Positions 8,977 to 17,600 of a stretch of 64,000 nt of DNA are shown piece by piece. Below the pieces are notes generated by a model, which made no database searches, was not told the DNA's origin, and saw nothing but the letters and a program-made list of their open reading frames with translations. The stretch is from JASJBU01 sp963790775 (GTDB lineage Bacteria; Pseudomonadota; Gammaproteobacteria; Chromatiales; Chromatiaceae). The stretch lies in the NCBI GenBank assembly GCA_963790775.1, contig CAWBPR010000005.1, forward strand, positions 124,001 through 188,000. The letters run 5' to 3'. Numbering within the stretch: position 1 is the stretch's first letter; each line of letters opens with the position of its first letter. A program made the position numbers and the translations under genes.

Positions 8977-9969
8977 TTATCTGATTGTCGCCTGCCTGGC
9001 CGCCAGGATCTCCTGGCTCAACTGATAGGCCGCCATGGCATAAAGATTACTGTGATTGTAGCGGGTTATCACATAAAAGTTATGCAACCCCAGCCAATAT
9101 TCATCCCGATCCCCGGCATCGAGCTTGATCAGGCTGCTCAGGGATTCCGGTGCAGGTGGCTCGCTTGATACTGGCTGCAGGCCACTCGCCAGCAGATCAG
9201 CGACCTTGATGCTCGGTTTCATGCCGGCATCGACATATTTCTGCAGTTCGCTCCCGCCAGTGACCTGCAGCGTGATGTCCCCGCCAGGCTGCCAGCCGTG
9301 ACGTTGGAAATAGTTGGCGACACTGCCGATAATGTCGGCGTTGCTGTCCCAAAGATTACGATGTCCATCGCCATCATGATCCACTGCATAGACACGGTAG
9401 CTGCTGGAGATGAACTGGGGTTTGCCCATCGCCCCCGCATATGAACCCATTGCCTGGGTTGGATCAACCTGCTCTTCCCGACTCAGGAGCAGGAACTCCT
9501 CAAGTTCCCTGCGGAAGAATTTTGCTCTTTTAGGATAACCGAAGGCAAGCGTCGCGAGTGAGTCAAGTACCCGGTAACGGCCGGTATGATTACCGTAGCG
9601 CGTCTCCACACCGATGATCGCCACGATGATTTCCGCCGGAACGCCATATTTCTCTTCTACCTGTTTTAACAATGCCTCATTCTCTTCCCAGAATTTGACG
9701 CCACCTTCTATTCTCCCCGGTTTGAGGAAGATCGGGCGGTATTCGTGCCAGGGTTTAGATTCGGCTGGTCGGGTAATTGCCTTGATGATGTCGTCACGAA
9801 ACGCTGTCGCCGTTAGCAAGGCCTCCAGTTTAGTTTTATCAAACCCATGCTTTTGCTCCATCTCTGCTGCAAAGGTTCGCATCGCGGACTGGGTCTCCGG
9901 TGTATGGGCGCAGGCAGCGGTAGATAGTAATAACAGAGGAACAAGCAGTGTGCGTATCAATAGATTCAT
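8977..9969 (-). CDS. mltB: Membrane-bound lytic murein transglycosylase B
   Basis: Outer-membrane lipoprotein (LSTAAC lipobox) that cleaves peptidoglycan glycan strands to 1,6-anhydro products. The 330-residue protein shows the SLT-family catalytic glutamate in IIGVETRYGNHTGRYRVLDSL, followed by GKPQFISSSYRVYAVDHDGDG and the C-terminal NFYVITRYN. It starts 4 bases after rodA, implying translational coupling within the elongasome operon. Confidence 0.94.
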   Translation of the reverse strand: MNLLIRTLLVPLLLLSTAACAHTPETQSAMRTFAAEMEQKHGFDKTKLEALLTATAFRDDIIKAITRPAESKPWHEYRPIFLKPGRIEGGVKFWEENEALLKQVEEKYGVPAEIIVAIIGVETRYGNHTGRYRVLDSLATLAFGYPKRAKFFRRELEEFLLLSREEQVDPTQAMGSYAGAMGKPQFISSSYRVYAVDHDGDGHRNLWDSNADIIGSVANYFQRHGWQPGGDITLQVTGGSELQKYVDAGMKPSIKVADLLASGLQPVSSEPPAPESLSSLIKLDAGDRDEYWLGLHNFYVITRYNHSNLYAMAAYQLSQEILAARQATIR

Positions 9970-9973
9970 GATG

Positions 9974-11113
9974 TTATGTCGGCAGCAGTTTTCTGTGTGT
10001 GTGGATGGACATGAGGATACCGAAACTTGCGAGTATGGTCACCAAGGATGTGCCGCCATAGCTTATCAGGGGAAGCGGAACACCTACCACAGGCAGCAGT
10101 CCGGTCACCATGCCGGTATTGACGAACAGATAGACAAAAAACACCAGGGTCAGGGTGCCGGAGAGCAGCCGGCTGTAGGTGTCCTGGGCCTGGCTGGCGA
10201 TAAACAGCCCGCGCATGATGATGAAGAGATAGAGGCTAAGCAGGGCGAGTACGCCAACCAGGCCGAATTCCTCGGAGATGACCGCAAAGATAAAGTCGGT
10301 ATGGCGTTCCGGGAGGAATTCCAGGTGGGACTGAGTGCCGTTCAGCCAGCCCTTGCCACTGATACCCCCCGATCCAATGGCTATCTTGGACTGGATAATA
10401 TGGTAACCGGCCCCCAGGGGATCGTTTTCCGGATTGAGGAAGGTCAGCACCCGTTGGCGCTGGTAGTCGCGCATCAGAAACCAGACAGCGGGACCCAGCG
10501 CGGCCATCAGCACGCCAAGCAGGGCGATCAGGCGCCAGCTGATACCGGCCAGAAAGAGTGCAAAGACGCCGGCGCTCGCCACCAGCAGCGCGGTGCCCAG
10601 ATCGGGCTGTTTGGCAATCAGCAGCACCGGCAGCAGTGTGACCACCCCAGCCACCAACAGGCGGTTGGGGTTAGGGGGGAGGCGCTTCTCCGCCAGATAC
10701 CAGGCAATCATCATCGGCAGGGTCAACTTCATCATCTCGGAGGGCTGAAACTGAACCAGTCCCAGATCCAGCCAGCGCTGGGCCCCTTTGCCGGATTCTC
10801 CGAACAGAATGACCGCGATCAGCATGGCGACGCCGATCAGGAACAGCCAGGGAGACCAGCGGCGCAGATTATCCGGGTGTAGCTGCGCCAGCATGACCAT
10901 GCCTCCGAAAGCGATCCCCAGTCGCAGCGCCTGACGTTGCACCAGTTCCATGTCCCGATCTCCGGCGCTATACAGGATTACCAGGCCTATGCCGGCCAGC
11001 AGCAACAGGCTGGTAAGCAGCGGGAAATCGAGATGCAGCGAAGAGAGCAGGCCAGTCGGGCGGGCAGGTTGTGATTCTTGAAACGACAGGCCGGCACGGG
11101 GGATCTTATTCAA
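9974..11113 (-). CDS. rodA: Rod-shape determining SEDS glycosyltransferase RodA
   Basis: Integral membrane peptidoglycan polymerase of the elongasome, partner of PBP2. The 379-residue polytopic protein (about ten membrane segments) has SEDS features: GSGGISGKGWLNGTQSHLEFLPERHTDFIFAVISEEFG and the C-terminal GVPLPLISYGGTSLV. The gene follows mrdA by about 99 bases. Confidence 0.96.
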   Translation of the reverse strand: MNKIPRAGLSFQESQPARPTGLLSSLHLDFPLLTSLLLLAGIGLVILYSAGDRDMELVQRQALRLGIAFGGMVMLAQLHPDNLRRWSPWLFLIGVAMLIAVILFGESGKGAQRWLDLGLVQFQPSEMMKLTLPMMIAWYLAEKRLPPNPNRLLVAGVVTLLPVLLIAKQPDLGTALLVASAGVFALFLAGISWRLIALLGVLMAALGPAVWFLMRDYQRQRVLTFLNPENDPLGAGYHIIQSKIAIGSGGISGKGWLNGTQSHLEFLPERHTDFIFAVISEEFGLVGVLALLSLYLFIIMRGLFIASQAQDTYSRLLSGTLTLVFFVYLFVNTGMVTGLLPVVGVPLPLISYGGTSLVTILASFGILMSIHTHRKLLPT

Positions 11114-11212
11114 GCGGGCTCTCCGAAAATTCTAATCGCGACGGCTGACGCGGTGCAGCGTAGCGTCCAGGCCGAATAGATGGAAGCTGAAGCTCGTGAA
11201 TTAATCCTGCTT

Positions 11213-13084
11213 TCATTGAATTAAGCTGTGTGCGTCGTGCGCAATTGCCGTATCTCGGGTTAAATACTGATCCATTACCTTGCGCGCAATGGGCGCGGCA
11301 ACCGAGCCGCCATGGCCACCGTTTTCGACAATCACGGCGACTGCAATGCGGGGCATTTCAACCGGGGCAAAGGCGATGAAAAGGGCGTGATCACGTTTGT
11401 GTTTGGCAACCGTCTCCTCGTCATACTCCTCCTCCTGCTTGATTGTAAAGACCTGGGCGGTGCCGGTTTTGCCAGCAATGCGATAGGTATCGCTGCGGAT
11501 ACTTCTGGCAGTGCCGCGCAAACCTTCTACGACATCGGTCATCGATGCAATGATATCTTCCCAGTGCTGAGGGGCCAGTTGTTGCAGCTGGGTCAGCTTG
11601 ATGCTGGTGGGTGTTTGGGCGCCATCCGGTTTTTCGATACTGGCGACAACACGCGGTTGAATCCGCTTGCCTCGATTGGCCAGGGTAGCGGTGGCGACTG
11701 CCAGCTGCAGGGGTGTGGTGAGGAAGTAGCCCTGTCCTATACCCACGATAAGGGTTTCACCCGGGTACCAGGGTTCGCGCTTTTTGGCGTGTTTCCAATC
11801 CCGGCTGGGTAACAGTCCCCGCAGTTCGCCATTCAGGTCAATGCCGCTCCGCTCGCCGAAACCGAATCCGGTGAGAAAGCCGTGTAGACGGTCAATCCCC
11901 AGGGTTCTGGCCAATTCGTAGTAGTAGACATCACAGGATTCGATGATGGCCTTGTTCATATCCACCTTGCCATGGCCCCATTTCTTCCAGTCCCGGTATT
12001 TGTGCTCCTTACCGGGGAGCTGGTAGTACCCCGGGCAGTAAGTCTCCTGGTGATATTCCACCACACCTTGTTCAAGGCCGGCCAGTCCGATGAAAGGCTT
12101 GACTGTCGACCCGGGGGGATACTGCCCCCGAATTGCCCGGTTGAAGAGGGGCTTGTCGAAAGAGTCACTGAGGGCCTGATAGGCTTTACTGCTGATACCC
12201 TCAACAAACAGGTTGGGGTCAAAGCCGGGTTTGCTGACCAGGGCGAGCACCCCCCCGGTCTCTGTGTCGATGACGGCTATCGCGCCATTATAGTCTCCAA
12301 GCGCCTCAAGGGCGGTTTGCTGCAGTTTCAGGTCGAGAAAAAGATGCAGATTGTTACCGGGCAGTGGCGCCTGGCTTTCAAGGACCCGTAGCACTCTGCC
12401 TTTTGCATTGACCTCGACTTGCTGCAGTCCCACATGGCCGTGCAGCAGCTGTTCATAGGTTTTTTCCACCCCGTTCTTGCCGATATGGCTGGTGCCGCTG
12501 TAGTTAGAGGCGTCGATCACCTGCAATTCTTCTTCATTGATGCGGGCTACATATCCCAGCAGGTGAGCAGTTATTTCCTTAAAAGGGTATTCACGCAGGA
12601 GTTTGGCCTTAACGTCAACCCCGGGAAAACGATGCCGGTTGACCGCGATGCGTGAAACCTCTTCGGTTGTCAGGCGAACCCGTAATGGAATGCTGTCGAA
12701 GCGGCGGTGTTGAGCACGCAGATTATGAAAGCGTGTTATGTCTTCTGCCTCAATGCGGATAATTTCACCAAGTGACTGAATGGTGGCAGTGAGATCGTCC
12801 ACCTTCTCCGGGATGATTTCAAGGCTGTATGCAGGAAGATTCTGCGCCAGGATCTCGCCATTTCGGTCGAAAATCAATCCCCGGGTCGGGGGTAAGGGTT
12901 CGATCTTGACCCGATTGTCCTGGGACAGGGTCTTGAAATGGTGATGGCTCTCCACCTGCAGGTAGATCATGCGGCCGGTGAGGACCAGCAGCAGGATTAT
13001 GACCATGGCTATGGAGAGAATCGCGCGGCTCAGAAAGAGCTGACTCTCATGCAGATAGTCTTTTATCGAGAGTTGATGGAACAC
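11213..13084 (-). CDS. mrdA: Penicillin-binding protein 2 (elongasome transpeptidase)
   Basis: Class B PBP that crosslinks lateral-wall peptidoglycan with RodA. It has one N-terminal membrane segment, a dimerisation domain (PTRGLIFDRNGEILAQN) and a transpeptidase domain with STVK, SCD and KTGTAQ motifs. The frame is open further upstream to 13186, but that would overlap mreD by 88 bases. The GTG at 13084 gives MFHQLSIKDYLHESQLF, which matches the family N-terminus and a normal length of 623 residues, so I prefer it. No strong ribosome binding site is visible there. Confidence 0.93.
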   Translation of the reverse strand: MFHQLSIKDYLHESQLFLSRAILSIAMVIILLLVLTGRMIYLQVESHHHFKTLSQDNRVKIEPLPPTRGLIFDRNGEILAQNLPAYSLEIIPEKVDDLTATIQSLGEIIRIEAEDITRFHNLRAQHRRFDSIPLRVRLTTEEVSRIAVNRHRFPGVDVKAKLLREYPFKEITAHLLGYVARINEEELQVIDASNYSGTSHIGKNGVEKTYEQLLHGHVGLQQVEVNAKGRVLRVLESQAPLPGNNLHLFLDLKLQQTALEALGDYNGAIAVIDTETGGVLALVSKPGFDPNLFVEGISSKAYQALSDSFDKPLFNRAIRGQYPPGSTVKPFIGLAGLEQGVVEYHQETYCPGYYQLPGKEHKYRDWKKWGHGKVDMNKAIIESCDVYYYELARTLGIDRLHGFLTGFGFGERSGIDLNGELRGLLPSRDWKHAKKREPWYPGETLIVGIGQGYFLTTPLQLAVATATLANRGKRIQPRVVASIEKPDGAQTPTSIKLTQLQQLAPQHWEDIIASMTDVVEGLRGTARSIRSDTYRIAGKTGTAQVFTIKQEEEYDEETVAKHKRDHALFIAFAPVEMPRIAVAVIVENGGHGGSVAAPIARKVMDQYLTRDTAIAHDAHSLIQ

Positions 13085-13098
13085 TGGATTACCGGTGA

Positions 13099-13590
13099 TC
13101 AGCTGACATGAAAACGGCGGCGGATGTCCCGCAGGGTGATATAAACCCAGGGCCAGAGCAGCATGCCGACGAGCGGAGTAATCCAATACCAGAGTGTCGG
13201 TGTCGGGTACCCGGCGGCGGCGGAGGACCAGAGGTTCGACAGCCGCTCCACCAGCAGCAGGATCAGTATGGTAAACATCTGCTGACGCAGCGGCAGCACG
13301 CGCACGCGGCGGTAGAGTTTGAGCGTCAAAAAGGCGACCACGGCCAGCCCCAGGGCGTGTTGCCCGAGGAGGGCCCCACTGAGCACATCGAGCAGCAGAC
13401 CGGATATCCAGCCCACTCCCACGCCGACCCGTTCAGGCAGCGCCATGCACCAGTAGATCAGGATCAATGCCACCCATTGGGGCCGGTAGTCCAGTGCCCA
13501 GTCAGGGAGTGGCATGATGGTCAGGATGAAGCCTAGAATCAAGGTGATATAGATGATGTATATCCGTCCACTGGACGCTGCGGCTATCAT
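13099..13590 (-). CDS. mreD: Rod shape-determining protein MreD
   Basis: The 163-residue polytopic inner-membrane protein (about five segments) is the third member of the MreBCD complex. Visible are the RPQWVALILIYW segment, the GLLLDVLSGALLGQHAL motif typical of MreD, and a basic C-terminus RDIRRRFHVS. Its start overlaps the mreC stop by 4 bases (13587-13590), indicating coupling. Confidence 0.94.
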   Translation of the reverse strand: MIAAASSGRIYIIYITLILGFILTIMPLPDWALDYRPQWVALILIYWCMALPERVGVGVGWISGLLLDVLSGALLGQHALGLAVVAFLTLKLYRRVRVLPLRQQMFTILILLLVERLSNLWSSAAAGYPTPTLWYWITPLVGMLLWPWVYITLRDIRRRFHVS

Positions 13591-14477
13591 TCTTCAGTCT
13601 CCATTATTTCCTCGACCGTCTCGCCGGAGCTGTCGGCTCCCTGCAGCGCAGATTCCGGACTCATGGTCCATACCAGCAGTACCTCGCGAACCCGATCGAG
13701 GTGGGCTGTGGTGCGGGCCTTGACCGAAGCGAAAGGCTGTCCCTGTTCACGCCTGACCTCGGTAACCTCGGCGACCGGATAACCCGCCGGGAAGAGTCCG
13801 CCCAAACCGGTGGTGGTCAACATATCCCCGGGTTTGATATCGGCATTGTTGGGCAGATGGGGCAGTTCCAATTGGTTGATCAGGCCAGTGCCGAGGGCGA
13901 TGGTGCGCAGGCCGTTGCGGTTGACCTGTACCGGCAGGGCGTGGCTGGCATCAGTGATCAGCAGAACGTTGGCGGTAAAAGGATTGACATGCGTGACCTG
14001 ACCCACCACCGCGTTGGCATCCAGCACCGGCTGGCCCTTGAAAACCCCGGAGCTCTTACCCTGATTGATCAGAACCTGTTGCTGGAAGGGGTCCTGTTCT
14101 ACAGCGATCAGTTCCGCAATCAAAACCCGATCTCCCACTTTGAAGGAAGAATCGAGCAGGGCGCGCAGGCGCATATTCTCCGCTTCCAGGGCTTCGAACT
14201 TTTGCAGCCTGGCGCGCAGCTGGAGATTTTCCTGATGAAGCTGTTCCCGTTCGGACTGAATTTCGCTGCGGCTGCTCAGCGCATCACTCGCCTCGCCTCC
14301 AAGGATCACCGGCAGGCTAGCCAGATACTGGATCGGATAGAGGGCGACAGAGAGGGCGGAGCGCAGGGATTCCAGGTGGCTCTGCCGGTGATCGAGAACC
14401 ATCAGGAGGATGGAAAGAATCACTGCAGCCACCACCCGGGAGGTGATTGATGGACCCTGTGTGAAGAGCAGTTTGAT
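13587..14477 (-). CDS. mreC: Rod shape-determining protein MreC (apparent ATC start)
   Basis: Bitopic periplasmic scaffold of the elongasome with one membrane segment, a coiled coil (about residues 70-110) and two beta domains. The first usual start codon in frame is GTG at 14435. However, the frame upstream of it encodes KLLFTQGPSITSR, the conserved cytoplasmic MreC N-terminus (E. coli MKPIFSRGPSLQIR). The codon in the methionine position is ATC at 14477-14475; no ATG, GTG or TTG lies in frame nearby. A GGAG sits 10 bases ahead of it. I give the homology-based start; with GTG the protein is 282 residues. A sequence error turning ATG into ATC is the main alternative. Confidence 0.88.
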   Translation of the reverse strand: MKLLFTQGPSITSRVVAAVILSILLMVLDHRQSHLESLRSALSVALYPIQYLASLPVILGGEASDALSSRSEIQSEREQLHQENLQLRARLQKFEALEAENMRLRALLDSSFKVGDRVLIAELIAVEQDPFQQQVLINQGKSSGVFKGQPVLDANAVVGQVTHVNPFTANVLLITDASHALPVQVNRNGLRTIALGTGLINQLELPHLPNNADIKPGDMLTTTGLGGLFPAGYPVAEVTEVRREQGQPFASVKARTTAHLDRVREVLLVWTMSPESALQGADSSGETVEEIMETEE

Positions 14478-14484
14478 AGTGCAG

Positions 14485-14524
14485 ATACTCCGACAACAAT
14501 AGCTTGAAGGAGTATCAATACTCC
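14485..14524 (-). promoter_or_regulatory. Three-copy GGAGTAT element ahead of mreC
   Basis: Read on the mreC strand, GGAGTAT (14524-14518) and ATACTCC (14515-14509) form a perfect 7-bp stem with a TG loop. A second GGAGTAT (14491-14485) lies just ahead of the mreC start. ATACTCC can pair with either copy, so the proximal GGAG could be free or hidden. The switch is inference. Confidence 0.4.
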
Positions 14525-14596
14525 TGTGTGGATGGACAAACTCCCATTCAATGAGGCAGCAGCCGGTTGAATTCGGGTGGCTGCCTCAGTACACAA

Positions 14597-15646
14597 CTAT
14601 TCTACGGTGAAAACGTCTCCACCCCGTTCATCAATCATCTCCAGAGCCCTGCCGCCGCCTCGGGCAACGCAGGTCAGCGGATCCTCCGCCACGATCACCG
14701 GCAGGCCGGTCTCTTCCTGCAGCAACCGGTCGATATCTTTCAGCAGGGCGCCGCCGCCGGTGAGTACTATGCCACGTTCAGCCACGTCTGCACCCAGTTC
14801 CGGAGGGGTTTGCTCCAGTGCGGTTCGGACCGCGCCAACGATGCCGGAGAGAGGTTCCTGCAGTGCTTCCAGAATCTCGTTGCTGTTCAGCGTGAAGCTG
14901 CGGGGGATGCCTTCCGCCAGGTTGCGCCCTTTGACCTCGATCTCTTTCACCTCATTGCCCGGGTAGGCAGAGCCGATCTGCTCTTTGATCCGTTCCGCGG
15001 TTGCCTCGCCAATCAGAGTGCCGTAGTTGCGGCGCACGTAGCTGACAATCGCCTCGTCGAAGCGGTCGCCGCCAACCCTCACAGAGTTGGCGTAGACTAT
15101 GCCGTTCAGCGAGATAATCGCCACTTCCGAGGTGCCGCCGCCGATATCCAGCACCATGGAGCCGCGGGCTTCATCCACCGGCAGGCCGGCGCCGATCGCT
15201 GCGGACATGGGCTCCTCGATCAAGTAGACCTCCCTGGCGCCGGCGCCGGCAGCTGATTCCTTGATCGCCCGGCGCTCCACCTGGGTCGAACCGCAAGGCA
15301 CGCAGACCAGCACTCGGGGGCTCGGCCGGATGATGCGGGTCTCATGTACCTTATGGATGAAATACTGCAGCATCTTTTCAGTGACGGTGAAATCGGCGAT
15401 CACGCCCTCTTTCATGGGCCGGATGGCGGTGATGTTTGCCGGGGTGCGCCCCAGCATCTTCTTGGCGTCCTCGCCAACGGCGACAACCGATTTTGCGCCA
15501 CCGGGTCCACGGTCCTGGCGGATCGCAACAACGGAGGGCTCATTCAACACGATGCCTTGGCCGCGTGCATAGATTAGCGTGTTGGCAGTGCCCAGGTCGA
15601 TTGACAGGTCGTTTGAGAACATGCCTCGGATGCGTCGAAACAGCAT
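14597..15646 (-). CDS. mreB: Rod shape-determining actin homologue MreB
   Basis: Cytoskeletal ATPase that organises the elongasome. The 349-residue protein has the actin-fold phosphate loops DLGTANTLIY near the start and DIGGGTSEVA, the adenosine motif GIVLTGGGALL, and an N-terminal amphipathic helix MLFRRIRGMF suited to membrane binding. It is the first gene of the leftward array. mreC follows after a gap that holds a GGAGTAT hairpin. Confidence 0.98.
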   Translation of the reverse strand: MLFRRIRGMFSNDLSIDLGTANTLIYARGQGIVLNEPSVVAIRQDRGPGGAKSVVAVGEDAKKMLGRTPANITAIRPMKEGVIADFTVTEKMLQYFIHKVHETRIIRPSPRVLVCVPCGSTQVERRAIKESAAGAGAREVYLIEEPMSAAIGAGLPVDEARGSMVLDIGGGTSEVAIISLNGIVYANSVRVGGDRFDEAIVSYVRRNYGTLIGEATAERIKEQIGSAYPGNEVKEIEVKGRNLAEGIPRSFTLNSNEILEALQEPLSGIVGAVRTALEQTPPELGADVAERGIVLTGGGALLKDIDRLLQEETGLPVIVAEDPLTCVARGGGRALEMIDERGGDVFTVE

Positions 15647-15915
15647 AGATTTCTTCGTATATTGAGTAAGTTAAAGTTTATCGGGTGTTGGAAGGCGGGA
15701 GGTCACTGTGCGTCTCAAGCTCCAAACTCCAGGGAGAAACTGCATAAGAAGCGTAATCTAGCAATGGTAAGGGAGTTCGGCAAGAAAACTGTCCGCAAAT
15801 TTTTATAAATTGAATCCTTTGAAATATTAAAAACAGTCTATACTGGATAAAAGCCTAGTAGTTTACTGGGACAAGAATCTTTATAATCCTATATCTAAGG
15901 TTACCGGAGGTGACT
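15647..15915. other. Divergent promoter region between mreB and a small gene
   Basis: The 269-base gap must contain the leftward promoter of the mreB array and the rightward promoter of the small gene at 15916. A perfect -10 hexamer, TATAAT, lies at 15882-15887 on the plus strand, but I see no good -35 at the right distance. Confidence 0.4.
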
Positions 15916-16089
15916 ATGGCTATGCCCAAGCCGAATGAAGTTGAAAAACTGAGTCATGATATCTGTATGCGGGAGATCCCCAAATCTGAAATGGGTGTTT
16001 CCGAGGCGGATGATTACATTCTTCACTATTGTGGGACAGAATATTACGCCCAACGGGCCATAGACGAGGAAAAAGACTCAACCGGGTAA
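15916..16089 (+). CDS. Small DUF3330-like protein with incomplete Cys motif
   Basis: The 57-residue frame starts at ATG 15916 behind a strong GGAGG (spacing 6) and ends in TAA at 16087-16089. The core HDICMREIPKSE...EADDYILHYCGTEYY resembles the DUF3330 family, small proteins with CxIC and CGxEC pairs that look like a zinc knuckle. Here the first Cys is His and the last is Tyr, leaving only two cysteines plus a possible His ligand. The function is unknown. The good ribosome site and family resemblance make it a real gene; the family name is from memory of the motif, not a search. Confidence 0.6.
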   Translation: MAMPKPNEVEKLSHDICMREIPKSEMGVSEADDYILHYCGTEYYAQRAIDEEKDSTG

Positions 16090-16119
16090 ACAATAGTGGC
16101 TGTATAGAGATTTACCAGC

Positions 16120-16147
16120 ACCGCGCCGGACTTCAATCCGGCGCGGT
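16120..16147. terminator. GC-rich hairpin between convergent genes
   Basis: ACCGCGCCGGA-CTTCAA-TCCGGCGCGGT is a perfect 11-bp stem, 30 bases after the small gene and 49 bases beyond the stop of the convergent DUF5666 gene. There is no real U-tract on either strand, so termination efficiency is uncertain. Confidence 0.5.
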
Positions 16148-16195
16148 TCTGTGGGTACTGGTGTTTGTCAATCATCAGCTGTGGTTGTTTCAAGA

Positions 16196-17599
16196 TCACT
16201 CTTCCTCGCCTTTTGTGGCTGTCAGGATAGTGCCATCATAACTCCCTGACATATCCACCCGGTCCCCGACCGCCGGATTGATGCCGGTGCCGCTGATATC
16301 GATCAAGACACCGAGTACCCGGATTTGATTGGGCACCCCGTCCACATTGATCTCTTGCACCAGGCCTTCGACTTCGGCAACTAATTCAGTAGGGGCTGAC
16401 TCCCGTTCCAGCTTGAGCGCCACCCAGCCATTGCCGTCATGGTAGACGTCGACCTCGACATAATCGAATGCAGATAGAACAGAGAGGCTGAAGTTTCGGT
16501 CATCCCCCAGATCATCCTTCATCAGGGTAAAAGGCGTCACTGATATCTGTTGCCCCAGCAGGGTCAAGGTACCGGTATTGATGTCTGCCACCTGGACGCC
16601 TTCTACCAGATATGCCATCTCCTGCTGCTCAGAAATATCTGCGCTGAAAGTGATTTCGCTGGCTTCGATCACCCCTCCAGCCATGACACCGGTGACTGAC
16701 AGTTCACGGCCGACGGTGAATTGGGTCAGGTCAACCGCCTCCAGATTGGCAATGCTGATCCATTGGCCATTGAGACTGAAGAGATCACCGGAGACGGGAG
16801 AAGTGACGATGCCCTCTGCAGTCACCTGATCACCGTCAGCTGCAATCGTCAGATTGCCGTCGCCTTCCAGCTCAACCTCACTGGCCTCGAATTCCCCGTC
16901 AATGTTGAAACTGTTACCCTTTACTTCGACATATGAATCCGCCACAGGCGGGCCATCAGGGAGGGAAGTTGCGTTGGAGAAATCGATAGTGAGGGCGCCG
17001 ATGTTGAACTGTGTGTTGGTGAGATTGGTTACCACGCCCTTTATCGCGAGGGTTGTACCGGTAGTCCAATTCCGTGATGCGAGTTCCACCCGTGTGGCAT
17101 AGATGGTCCCCTGGCCGTCGCTGAATCCACTGACCTCGATGACATCATTCTCGGCAAGGTCGGTAATCAGCAGGCCTTGGATGGTGGCGTCTTCAAAGAT
17201 CGTCGTCTGGTTCACGTAGACGGTTTGCTGCATGACGGGTAGCGTGCCGTTGCCATTAAGGTCGAGGGACGGCGGGCCGGAAATGACGCCTTTCAATTGG
17301 TTGCTGTAGGTCACGCTGTTCGCGGTGCCGCTAACGCCATCGTGATCACCGGTAACCTGTACGACCATTCCGAGCTTGATGGCCTCTTCACCAGAACCGG
17401 AAGTTTCTTCGATAAGGAATTCGGCGCCATCAGTCACGAATTCCACGCCATTGACAAAAATAGAGCCATAACCGCTGACTTTACCCTGAGAAACGCCTGT
17501 GCCGCCGATGCCGCCCTCTGCGACCTGGGTGTCGCCACCGCCGCAACTGGTGAGCAGTGGCAGCAGGATTGCTGTTAAGAGCAGTGGGGAAACTCTCAT
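16196..17599 (-). CDS. DUF5666 repeat lipoprotein
   Basis: The 467-residue exported lipoprotein (lipobox LLTSC, Cys about 19, then GGG) is built from repeated beta-rich modules of 60-70 residues that read as DUF5666/OB-like strands: GKVSGYGSIFVNGVEF, LKGVISGPPSLD, VIEVSGFSDGQGTIYATRVEL, VEGLVQEINVDG. An opening GIGGTG segment is typical of this family. Acidic and Thr/Val-rich composition fits a surface or periplasmic location. It starts 1 base from the stop of the DUF6502 gene, so the two form an operon. The function is unknown. Confidence 0.75.
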   Translation of the reverse strand: MRVSPLLLTAILLPLLTSCGGGDTQVAEGGIGGTGVSQGKVSGYGSIFVNGVEFVTDGAEFLIEETSGSGEEAIKLGMVVQVTGDHDGVSGTANSVTYSNQLKGVISGPPSLDLNGNGTLPVMQQTVYVNQTTIFEDATIQGLLITDLAENDVIEVSGFSDGQGTIYATRVELASRNWTTGTTLAIKGVVTNLTNTQFNIGALTIDFSNATSLPDGPPVADSYVEVKGNSFNIDGEFEASEVELEGDGNLTIAADGDQVTAEGIVTSPVSGDLFSLNGQWISIANLEAVDLTQFTVGRELSVTGVMAGGVIEASEITFSADISEQQEMAYLVEGVQVADINTGTLTLLGQQISVTPFTLMKDDLGDDRNFSLSVLSAFDYVEVDVYHDGNGWVALKLERESAPTELVAEVEGLVQEINVDGVPNQIRVLGVLIDISGTGINPAVGDRVDMSGSYDGTILTATKGEEE

Positions 17600-17600
17600 C

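Noticed and set aside
9614..10882. Long plus-strand open frame of 422 codons opposite mltB and rodA
   Set aside because: It is antisense to two well-recognised genes, Gln/His-rich and without domains; it arises from their GC-rich codon pattern.
13085..13186. Longer mrdA start inside mreD
   Set aside because: The extra N-terminal residues do not look like PBP2 and would overlap mreD by 88 bases; GTG 13084 fits the family.
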